A stretch of 30,414 nt of DNA from an uncultured Fidelibacterota bacterium (GTDB lineage: Bacteria; Marinisomatota; Marinisomatia; Marinisomatales; UBA1611). Positions within the stretch are counted from its first letter, which is position 1. Each line of letters opens with the position of its first letter. The notes beneath the pieces were generated by a model, which searched no databases, was not told where the DNA came from, and saw only the letters and a program-made list of their open reading frames with translations. Location: the NCBI GenBank assembly GCA_913043185.1, contig CAJWMI010000012.1, forward strand, positions 1 to 30,414, read 5' to 3'. Shown in pieces: positions 16,497 through 23,680 of the stretch. The position numbers were made by a program, and so were the translations under genes.

Positions 16497-17252
16497 TTAT
16501 TTCCTCAAACTGGTCTCAACAAACTTTAGCATCTTTCTTTGCTGAGACAGCCAGCCTAACCTTGTTTCTATATTAATATAGCGAACGCCATTATCTAATG
16601 CTGCCCATGACAGCGATCCATTATTGTTGTTCTCCATTATATTTTGAAGAACCACATTATACGGACCCTGTTTGAGTTTTTTATAATCTTTCAAGTACGT
16701 ACATATAATGAAATCTCGAGGATTTTGATCCTTTTTAATAGAGTGTAATTGGCTATTATTTATCTCGTCTTTTACATTATAACCCCTAAAATTATTATGT
16801 AATGCAATAAGGAGACCGCCCTCACTTGGGAAAAGATTAAACAAAAATATATTTCTGGAATTATCTAATTCTGTAAGAAGATTTTCTAGTTCTTTAGGCT
16901 CCCAGTCTGGCTTAAACTTTTTTAACGCTTTTTTAGCTCCAGATCTTGAAAAAATTCTATTTGGATCAACCATTGTCGGTCCAAGAAGCACCTCTCTTTC
17001 TTTAGATTTAATAAAAAAAGCTCTCCCTTTATTACTCTTTATGTGTTCACTAAGCAACATTCTTGCGGTTTCTTCATCACCATGCAGGAATATATAACTG
17101 ACATCAGAAAAACCATTTTTTTTCACTTTAAAATCTATACCACAGTATGATAGCTCTGATATTTCCATTGTATATAATAGGCTTATTAAACAACTATAAA
17201 GAAGAATATTAGTACTTATTATTTTGAAGTATGCCGGCACGAATAATTCCAA
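16497..17252 (-). CDS. M14/aspartoacylase-like zinc hydrolase candidate
   Basis: I know no named family, but the ordered residues match the zinc carboxypeptidase and succinylglutamate desuccinylase fold. His57 and Glu60 in FLHGDE would be zinc ligands (HxxE); Asn98-Arg99 in DPNRIF would bind the substrate carboxylate; His152 in IALHNN would be the third zinc ligand; and Glu229 in YINIETRLG would be the catalytic base. Expected activity is removal of an amino acid or acyl group from a small amide; this is inference. The start is uncertain. Numbering here uses the TTG at 17252; a GTG at 17240 gives a signal-peptide-like N-terminus (AYFKIISTNILLYSCLISLLY), and the ATG at 17168 would give a shorter cytoplasmic form. 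It sits in a run of unknown small genes between a nucleosidase and PPi-PFK. Confidence 0.6.
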   Translation of the reverse strand: MELFVPAYFKIISTNILLYSCLISLLYTMEISELSYCGIDFKVKKNGFSDVSYIFLHGDEETARMLLSEHIKSNKGRAFFIKSKEREVLLGPTMVDPNRIFSRSGAKKALKKFKPDWEPKELENLLTELDNSRNIFLFNLFPSEGGLLIALHNNFRGYNVKDEINNSQLHSIKKDQNPRDFIICTYLKDYKKLKQGPYNVVLQNIMENNNNGSLSWAALDNGVRYINIETRLGWLSQQRKMLKFVETSLRK

Positions 17253-17272
17253 ATATTATATAAAAAACCGTC

Positions 17273-17374
17273 TTATGAATCATCATCCTGATGATCATGC
17301 ATTCTATACATTATCGCTAGAACAAGAGCACCAATAATTAATATCAGAAAAGTAATATATAGAAATAATTTCAT
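17273..17374 (-). CDS. 33-residue single-helix membrane micropeptide
   Basis: A short reading frame between two same-strand genes, closed upstream by an in-frame stop three codons before the ATG. The product has one hydrophobic helix (about residues 3-23, LFLYITFLILIIGALVLAIMY) followed by a short tail RMHDHQDDDS rich in His and Asp. A helix placed exactly at the N-terminus, with a polar charged tail, is the usual form of bacterial membrane micropeptides and is unlike random sequence. It begins 20 bases after the nucleosidase stop and ends 20 bases before the zinc-hydrolase frame. The tail could bind a metal ion or a neighbouring protein. No Shine-Dalgarno motif is seen, and expression is unproven. 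Confidence 0.5.
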   Translation of the reverse strand: MKLFLYITFLILIIGALVLAIMYRMHDHQDDDS

Positions 17375-17394
17375 TTTTGCTTATACAGTCATTT

Positions 17395-17994
17395 CTACTT
17401 TTTGTTACGAATATCCATAAGCAGTTTATCTATATTAGATATATTATTATCAACTAAATTATAAACCGTTTCATATGAAAAATATTTTCTACTTACATCC
17501 ATAAAATCTGATATTATTTTTATGATAAATAGATTTTCTAAATCATCGTGACTACCAACTATTGTGCAAATTTCATGAGCCTCCATATCTACTAGTGAAC
17601 GATATTTATTTCCACCATTAGAAATAGGCTCTGATACGGTGGTAATATTCTGAGTTAATATTTGAGTTTCAAACACATTATTTAACTGATAAATAGAATC
17701 AGATTTATCATCAGAAATGCTATCAATAATAAAACACTGACCAACCTTACACACACCTTTTTTAGCGCCTGCTATACCTATATTGATGAATTGATAATTT
17801 GGTTCCTTTGATAATTTAGAATAAAAATTAATTAAGACTCTCCTGACGTTCTTTCTTCCTACGCCAGTACATATTATTCTTATATTCTCTCCTTTGTATA
17901 CAGGATAATCATATGATAAGTCTTGCTCTAACTTATAATAATCAACTAGTGGTTCTGCCTCAGCCCTGAGAGCAGAAATTATACACTGAAGCAT
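17395..17994 (-). CDS. MTAN/purine nucleoside phosphorylase-like protein
   Basis: A 199-residue cytoplasmic protein of the PNP/UDP phosphorylase superfamily, cleaving the N-glycosidic bond of a nucleoside such as methylthioadenosine, S-adenosylhomocysteine or futalosine. Visible signatures are TGVGRKNV (about 43-50), NIGIAGA (71-77), VDMEAHEI (135-142, where Met-Glu contacts the ribose) and IISD (160-163), whose Asp163 fits the catalytic acid. Glu12 or Glu14 near the N-terminus could be the water-activating residue. It is some 30 residues shorter than typical MTA/SAH nucleosidase, with the central region reduced. The gene begins 4 bases after the upstream envelope-protein gene. Substrate is undecided. 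Confidence 0.78.
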   Translation of the reverse strand: MLQCIISALRAEAEPLVDYYKLEQDLSYDYPVYKGENIRIICTGVGRKNVRRVLINFYSKLSKEPNYQFINIGIAGAKKGVCKVGQCFIIDSISDDKSDSIYQLNNVFETQILTQNITTVSEPISNGGNKYRSLVDMEAHEICTIVGSHDDLENLFIIKIISDFMDVSRKYFSYETVYNLVDNNISNIDKLLMDIRNKK

Positions 17995-17998
17995 AAAC

Positions 17999-18655
17999 TT
18001 ATTTTTTAGGTATTGCTAACTGGAGAAATCTTTTTTCTCTAAGTCTATGTTTTTCGATCCATGCCTCTATACCGCGTGGGTCATTATTAGCAGAAAAACT
18101 TAAAAACCAACTTGGTTTTGGGAGGTTTATTTTTTTTCCATGAGGTTTATAATAATACTCTCCGGAATTATTCCCATTTTTCGACATTTTCATATCAGCA
18201 AGCACCGACTCAACAATTAGTTCACGATTTACATAGTTTAAGCCTCTAAATTTATAGCTGATAACATTCCGACCAAATTTTGAACCGATGTTATTTAAAA
18301 CTATTCCACTAGACACCAATATGGCGCCTAGTCCACCATATTGATAGAAAAGAGTCGGGTTCCCTATAACTGAAGACAACATGGAGCAACCCAGTATCCA
18401 TTGTCCAGAAAACCAAAAAATATTGCCTATTGGCTTATAAGTCTTTTGAGAATACTTTATTTTCTTAATTGATTTAAGGGGGAGAACTTTTTTTATCAAA
18501 GAACTGTCACTAATAACAATGCTCCCATTTTCTATAGTAAATAGTTTATCTAATTTTATTTTTCTGCCTTTTTTTGGATAAAGTGATATGGACTGGGCAC
18601 TAACCAAAGAATAAAAAATACATACTAGTAGTATTGAGATTGTTTTTTTCATCAT
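17999..18655 (-). CDS. Uncharacterised exported protein with hydrophobic core
   Basis: No family recognised. The 218 residues open with a clear signal peptide (MMKKTISILLVCIFYSLVSA, cleaved about residue 20). A region of basic beta strands follows (KKGRKIKLDKLFTIENGS), reminiscent of small surface-sensing or ligand domains, then two hydrophobic stretches around 79-98 and 105-122 that may be membrane helices. The C-terminal part (PSWFLSFSANNDPRGIEAWIEKH) is amphipathic and basic. Two adjacent ATGs (18655 and 18652) could start it. Spacing of 14 bases to the aminotransferase gene upstream and 4 to the nucleosidase downstream implies one transcript. Confidence 0.7.
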   Translation of the reverse strand: MMKKTISILLVCIFYSLVSAQSISLYPKKGRKIKLDKLFTIENGSIVISDSSLIKKVLPLKSIKKIKYSQKTYKPIGNIFWFSGQWILGCSMLSSVIGNPTLFYQYGGLGAILVSSGIVLNNIGSKFGRNVISYKFRGLNYVNRELIVESVLADMKMSKNGNNSGEYYYKPHGKKINLPKPSWFLSFSANNDPRGIEAWIEKHRLREKRFLQLAIPKK

Positions 18656-18669
18656 TCTATAGCTTGAAT

Positions 18670-19803
18670 CTAAAATAATAGTTTTTCTAAGGCATAAATA
18701 AGTTTTTTAATGTCAGCTCTGTCATTATAGCCATGGACAGAAACTCTGATAAATTTTTGATTTTTCCACTCAAATATAGGTACCTCTATTGAATATTCTT
18801 TCCAAAGGCTATTTTTAAGTGTTACTGGTGTGTCTTCTGGTAGAGGATGACTGACCATCTGCCCAATCCACTCTTTACCAATAAAAATAGGCTCTGTATT
18901 TAATAATACCTGGAGCTGATGAGACAATTCTATAATAATTTCTTTACTAACTATCTGCCGTTTTTTCCAATTACCTTTTCTTACAAAATTTATTGCGGAT
19001 GGTATAGATAAAAACGCACTCATATCTCTAGTCCCCTGCCACTGAAAATCCATTAAAAACTGTGTAGGACCAGGGTCTTCCCCCTCTTCTCCCCAGCTAA
19101 CTGTTTGAGGTCTCATATTATTTTGAAGTTCCCTCCTAACATATAAAAAAGATGCCCCCTTGGGCGCGCAAAGCCATTTGTGACAGGCTCCAGTATAATA
19201 GTCACAATCTATCTTTTTCAAATCAAGTTTCACATGTCCCGGCGCATGTGCACCATCAATAATAGTTATGATTCCCTTTTGTTTTGCATATTTACAAATC
19301 TCATCGACAGGAAAGATCAAAGCAGTCTGACTGGTTATATGAGATATAAAAATGACCTTTGTATTACTATTTACTCCAGACAAAAATTGATCGATAAAAT
19401 CTCCTTTTGTTTTTACTGGCATGGAAATTTCTTGCTGAACAATTTTAAACTTATTCTTTATTGAGGCATTACTCCATGCGCGAACTAGAGCTCCGTACTC
19501 ATGCTGAGTCATTAGGACTTCATCCTCATTTGAAAGTTGCAAACTATCAAATATGTTGTTCACCGCAGTTGTAGGATTTGGGAATAACAGTATATCTCTC
19601 TCTGAACAGTTTATGTACTCTCCTAGGTATTTTCTAGAGCGTTTTAAGTATTTCCACAAATTTTCTGTCATAAACTGCACCGGCTGCATTTCTAATTCCT
19701 TTTGCCATTTTTGATAATCATCAAATACAGAAATCGGACATGCACCGTAAGATCCATGGTTTAAAAATGTTATATCAGGATCCAATAAAAAAAGATTCTT
19801 CAA
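18670..19803 (-). CDS. Class V aminotransferase-fold PLP enzyme (isopenicillin-N-epimerase/cysteine-desulfurase-like)
   Basis: A 377-residue fold-type I PLP enzyme. The N-terminus has ITFLNHGSYGACP, the FLNHG signature of the isopenicillin N epimerase-like branch. Further matches are IDGAHAPGH, where Asp pairs with the cofactor pyridine nitrogen, and the Schiff-base Lys209 in ACHKWLCAPKGASF. The FQWQGTRD segment near residue 255 is also usual for this branch. Reactions in it include epimerisation, desulfuration and lyase chemistry, so the substrate is open. No ATG precedes the conserved N-terminus. The frame offers TTG at 19803 or, two codons earlier, ATA at 19809, which sits 7 bases after an AGGA motif. 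An in-frame stop lies just upstream. The gene is in a same-strand run between the SLC13 permease and an exported protein. Confidence 0.85.
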   Translation of the reverse strand: MKNLFLLDPDITFLNHGSYGACPISVFDDYQKWQKELEMQPVQFMTENLWKYLKRSRKYLGEYINCSERDILLFPNPTTAVNNIFDSLQLSNEDEVLMTQHEYGALVRAWSNASIKNKFKIVQQEISMPVKTKGDFIDQFLSGVNSNTKVIFISHITSQTALIFPVDEICKYAKQKGIITIIDGAHAPGHVKLDLKKIDCDYYTGACHKWLCAPKGASFLYVRRELQNNMRPQTVSWGEEGEDPGPTQFLMDFQWQGTRDMSAFLSIPSAINFVRKGNWKKRQIVSKEIIIELSHQLQVLLNTEPIFIGKEWIGQMVSHPLPEDTPVTLKNSLWKEYSIEVPIFEWKNQKFIRVSVHGYNDRADIKKLIYALEKLLF

Positions 19804-19840
19804 TTTTATAAAGTTGTCCTATTATAATTAATTATATTTT

Positions 19841-21634
19841 TTAAAATGACCAGATATTTGGAAGAATTATTACTGCAGTTAAGAAAAGCAATAAAGACAA
19901 TGGAAGCCCCACTCGGATGTAGTCACTAAACTTGTAACCACCAGGGCCATACACCATTAGATTTGTTTGGTAACCAATAGGAGTAATAAAAGAAGCGCTT
20001 GCTGCAAATGCAACCGCAAAAACAAATGGTCTTGATTCTAAACCTATTTGTCCAGAAACAGCTATAGCGATAGGGACCATTATTATTGCGGTAGCAACAT
20101 TAGATGATATCTCAGTAAGTATCATTGTAATAAAATAAATGGTTGCTAAAAGCACATATGGCTGCCAGGAAATAGAAAACAAATATATAAATCGTGAAAT
20201 ATTATTTCCTATCCAATCGGCTGTGCCTGTTGATTGTAAGACAATACCAATAGGTATTAAAGCAGCAATTAAGATAATTACCTGCCAGTGTATAGACTGG
20301 TAGCTTTCCTGAGCTGTGATAATTTTTAAGGACAACAGTATAACAACACTTATAAATGCACCCTTAAGTATTGGAACATATCCAATTGAAGCAAAGAATA
20401 TTGAAATCAGAACCACATATATACTAACCCACCAAAATCTATCTTTTTGTAATCTGGCTTCAACCTTACCTAGTACAATAAAATCTCCACGATCGGATAA
20501 AGTCGAGATTTTTTTAGTAGGACCATAGACTAATAATGTGTCAAAAGCATGTAGCTGCATATGGGCTATCTTTTTCCTAATAATGTCACCCTCACGACGT
20601 ATCGCCAATATAAATGCTCCAAAAACCTGTCGGAAATTCGTTGACATTAGACTCTTGCCCACAAGGTCTGAATCATCAGTAATTAAACACTCTACTAGTT
20701 CATTATCCTCTTGCTCTAATTCTGCCTGTGTTAATTTTTCATCAGTTAAAAGCGTGATGCCCTCAACCTCCTTCATGCGAATGAAATTCTCCAAAGTCCC
20801 TCTTACAAAAAGAATATCGCCCTCTTTTAATATGGTCCTACGAATATTATTTACAATATGTTTTTGATCTCTAATAATGTCTAGTACGGTAACATCATAG
20901 TTATGGTTTATTGATCTATCTAAACAAGACTTTCCTACTAATGCCGATTCTTTTTTTATTCTCATTTCGGTTAAATATCCACCAAGATGATAACTTTTAG
21001 TAAGGCTTGATGTAACAGTCCTTGAAGGGATGAGCTTGGGTGCAATTATTAGGAGATATATCGTACCAATAATCAAAATGATAATCCCATACTTAAAAAA
21101 TTCAAACATTCCTAATGGCTCAACTCCTTCATAGCTCATGTATATAGAGTTGACCAATAAATTAGTAGACGTTCCAACAAGTGTGAGCGTGCCCCCTAAT
21201 ATTGCCGCATAGCTTAATGGTATTAGCATTTTAGAAGGACTTATTTGATACCTGTGTGCAAGGCGAATGGTAACCGGCATAAAAATTGCTACTATTGCTG
21301 TATTATTAATAAGAGAAGAGGCAATACTTACTGTAAAATAATATACGGCCATACCCAGTCCTTTTGAAGACTGTAACAATCGATTTATCGTAACCACTAA
21401 ATACTCTAGAAGACCGGTCTTTTGAATTGCGCTGCTAAGGATAAATAGTAGTCCAATAGTAATTACTGCAGGATTAGAAAAACCCGAAACAGCCTCAGTA
21501 GGCGTTAGATAGCCTAAACCAAAAAAGCATGACAGAATAATTAAAGCAGTGACATCAATCGTAAAATATTCTAAAAGAAATAGAATGAATCCCAAAACAA
21601 GTATACTCAGAACAATAATTATATCAATATTCAT
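19841..21634 (-). CDS. SLC13/DASS-type permease with two internal RCK_C (TrkA-C) domains
   Basis: A 597-residue inner-membrane carrier. The first membrane half (about 1-200) has ASSLINNTAIVAIFMP (106-120) and GTSTNLLV (154-161), the hairpin and unwound-helix motifs of divalent-anion:sodium symporters; the second half has EISSNVATAI and GYQTNLMVYGPGGY. Between them lie two RCK_C-like domains (about 218-298 and 308-388), each with a LVGKS start. They bind ligands in the cytoplasm in related SAC1-type sulfate and other anion transporters. The substrate could be sulfate, a dicarboxylate or another small anion. Sulfate would fit the sulfur genes at 6385-8046, though they lie far away and on another transcript. 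The gene follows the small HD-GYP-linked gene by 31 bases. Confidence 0.88.
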   Translation of the reverse strand: MNIDIIIVLSILVLGFILFLLEYFTIDVTALIILSCFFGLGYLTPTEAVSGFSNPAVITIGLLFILSSAIQKTGLLEYLVVTINRLLQSSKGLGMAVYYFTVSIASSLINNTAIVAIFMPVTIRLAHRYQISPSKMLIPLSYAAILGGTLTLVGTSTNLLVNSIYMSYEGVEPLGMFEFFKYGIIILIIGTIYLLIIAPKLIPSRTVTSSLTKSYHLGGYLTEMRIKKESALVGKSCLDRSINHNYDVTVLDIIRDQKHIVNNIRRTILKEGDILFVRGTLENFIRMKEVEGITLLTDEKLTQAELEQEDNELVECLITDDSDLVGKSLMSTNFRQVFGAFILAIRREGDIIRKKIAHMQLHAFDTLLVYGPTKKISTLSDRGDFIVLGKVEARLQKDRFWWVSIYVVLISIFFASIGYVPILKGAFISVVILLSLKIITAQESYQSIHWQVIILIAALIPIGIVLQSTGTADWIGNNISRFIYLFSISWQPYVLLATIYFITMILTEISSNVATAIIMVPIAIAVSGQIGLESRPFVFAVAFAASASFITPIGYQTNLMVYGPGGYKFSDYIRVGLPLSLLLFLTAVIILPNIWSF

Positions 21635-21665
21635 ATTTTATTATTGGTTATGACTAAAAGTGGTT

Positions 21666-21971
21666 TTAACAGAACGGGTGCTGATCAGTTTTTCTTTTTG
21701 ATCTTGGGATATTATTTTTAGTACTACTCTCTATTTTTAGGATTGAATCAACAATCGTATCTATAACCGTTTTCGTTCTAATGTTATTTAAAACTGCGAT
21801 AACAAATATACCATATTCTGCGTCAGGAATAATATTCTCCCATTCATCTAATAGCGTTGTATTATCTAGAAATTTGTCTACATCTTTCTCGATTCCTAAT
21901 TGATCTGCAACCTCATCCTGAAGGACACAGATTCTATTCTCAATTATTTTTCTTTCCTTAGAATAATTCAT
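21666..21971 (-). CDS. Small soluble partner of the HD-GYP protein, unknown family
   Basis: A 101-residue soluble protein without hydrophobic segments or recognisable motifs. It is acidic in its first half (DEVADQLGIEKDVDKFLDNT) and predicted to be mostly helical, with a basic C-terminus (PRSKRKTDQHPFC). Its ATG overlaps the HD-GYP stop codon in ATGA, so the two are translated together. That coupling suggests a regulator or binding partner of the c-di-GMP phosphodiesterase. No catalytic residues are seen. Confidence 0.7.
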   Translation of the reverse strand: MNYSKERKIIENRICVLQDEVADQLGIEKDVDKFLDNTTLLDEWENIIPDAEYGIFVIAVLNNIRTKTVIDTIVDSILKIESSTKNNIPRSKRKTDQHPFC

Positions 21972-23572
21972 TTACCACCTAAGACTGATTTTTCATCAAC
22001 ATTGTCCAATTGGCTTGGAGAAACATATTCATTCGCATATTTTTTATAAACACCAGAATGAACAAAAATCTCAAATAAGTCTTCATCAATATGGTAATCA
22101 TTTTTCATAAAGCCCATTATTCTCATTGCCTGAGATAATTTTTTCCCTTCTTTGTATGGCCTGTCTGCTGCGGTAAGAGCCTCATAAATATCTGCTATCG
22201 CCATGATCTTTGCCTGCGGAGACATGTGATCGCCTTTTAGACCTTTTGGATAACCAGTCCCATCCATTTTTTCATGGTGTCCGCCAGCAAATTCAGGAAT
22301 GTTTTTTAAATTTTTTGGATACGGTAGCTCTTCAAGCATATCAATCGTGATTGAGATATGATCATTGATAATATCCCTTTCCTCAGGAAGAAGTGTCCCC
22401 TTAGCTATATTTAGGTTACGAACCTCATCATCAGTTAATACATTTTGCTCCTTATTATTGAGCACTACTTTATCTTTAGAGATAGTTAAAATTTTATCCT
22501 GTAGCTCTGGTTTCATAAACTCGCCACCTATATTACAGGAATCTATAAACGCTATATTATCATCAATTTTTTTAATTGACTCGTAATACGCTTCATCAAA
22601 ATCAGGCAATGCTCCATTCATATGACGCTTTAGAAAAGCTATCTCTACATCGCGCTTTACTATCTCCATTCTTGTTTTCACTAATTCTATTCTATCAAAA
22701 ATTGTTTCTAACTTGGTTCCTTTGTCTACAACATGTGGAGGCGTCGCTACCTTACCGCAATCATGCAGCCAGGCTGCAATATACAGCTCATATCGTTCAT
22801 CTTCTGTCATACTAAAGTCTTTGTATTTTCCTGAAGTTACTTTTGCAACCTCATCTGCTAGCATCATAGTAATCACCGGAACTCGAGAACAGTGTCCGCC
22901 AGTGTACTCAGATTTTTTATCAATTGCTGTGGCAATAAGCTGTATAAAAGCTTCAAACAACGTTTTCAGCTCCCCAACTAATTTTTTATTGGTCAAAGCT
23001 ACAGCACCTTGCGAGCCAAGAGACTCAACCTGCTCTTGCATATCGTTGTCAAAGGAAATGACCTCATCATTTTCATCGCGAGCATTTATTAACTGCATAA
23101 CTCCGATGATTTCATGTTCATGGTTTTTTAGAGGTACAGTTAAAAATGATTTTGAGTGATAACCCGTTTTAGAATCATAGGATTTCGTACCGCTAAAATC
23201 AAAACCCTCTTCTTTATACGCATCCTCAATATTTACAGTTTCACCTGTCAGCGCGACATAGGCCGATACATTACTCTGGTTTGGTGTCGAATCATCTATC
23301 CACAGTCTGACCGGGTCAAATGGAATATCAACGTTGGAACTACCGCCCATAATCGTTTTCATCGAATCATTACGCAATATTTCAAACTTAAGATTTCCAT
23401 CTTCATCCTTACTATATAGTGTCCGCCCATCGGCATTCGTAATATTTTTCGCCTCTTCCAATATCATTTCAAATAATTTATTGGTGTCAGACTCTGTGGA
23501 AAGTGCCATGCCAATTTCATTGAGCCTGTGTATTCTATCTTCAAGACTTTTTATCTTTTGTTTGTCATTCAT
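21968..23572 (-). CDS. GAF domain-containing HD-GYP phosphodiesterase
   Basis: A 534-residue cytoplasmic signalling protein. An N-terminal helix precedes a GAF sensor domain (about 15-198, with FLTVPLKNHEHEIIGVMQLINA), and a C-terminal HD-GYP domain (about 205-510) carries WLHDCGK at 268-274 (HD = 270-271) and HHEKMDGTGYP at 432-442. HD-GYP proteins hydrolyse c-di-GMP and related cyclic dinucleotides with two or three metals, and all key residues are intact. About 160 residues separate the HD and GYP motifs where about 60 is usual, so an extra helical insert of roughly 95 residues lies at about 285-400 (from TIFDRIELVKTRMEIVKRD onward). The GAF ligand is unknown. The gene leads the minus-strand gene run and is divergent from the giant fusion gene across 108 bases. 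Confidence 0.93.
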   Translation of the reverse strand: MNDKQKIKSLEDRIHRLNEIGMALSTESDTNKLFEMILEEAKNITNADGRTLYSKDEDGNLKFEILRNDSMKTIMGGSSNVDIPFDPVRLWIDDSTPNQSNVSAYVALTGETVNIEDAYKEEGFDFSGTKSYDSKTGYHSKSFLTVPLKNHEHEIIGVMQLINARDENDEVISFDNDMQEQVESLGSQGAVALTNKKLVGELKTLFEAFIQLIATAIDKKSEYTGGHCSRVPVITMMLADEVAKVTSGKYKDFSMTEDERYELYIAAWLHDCGKVATPPHVVDKGTKLETIFDRIELVKTRMEIVKRDVEIAFLKRHMNGALPDFDEAYYESIKKIDDNIAFIDSCNIGGEFMKPELQDKILTISKDKVVLNNKEQNVLTDDEVRNLNIAKGTLLPEERDIINDHISITIDMLEELPYPKNLKNIPEFAGGHHEKMDGTGYPKGLKGDHMSPQAKIMAIADIYEALTAADRPYKEGKKLSQAMRIMGFMKNDYHIDEDLFEIFVHSGVYKKYANEYVSPSQLDNVDEKSVLGGK

Positions 23573-23680
23573 AATATTGATTATTTAGTAGTAAAATTTC
23601 AGATACTAAACGAATGTACATAATTGGATAATATCCGGCAATGTTTGTTTCATATAAATATTTAATAATGATTCGTAATT

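Noticed and set aside
22713..23159. 148-residue plus-strand reading frame
   Set aside because: Lies wholly antisense to the GAF-HD-GYP gene, whose catalytic motifs are intact; the product has a low-complexity Ser/Cys pattern typical of shadow frames.
23626..23636. GGATA-A-TATCC palindrome in the divergent space before the giant fusion gene
   Set aside because: Only five-base arms in A-T rich DNA; not enough to call an operator.
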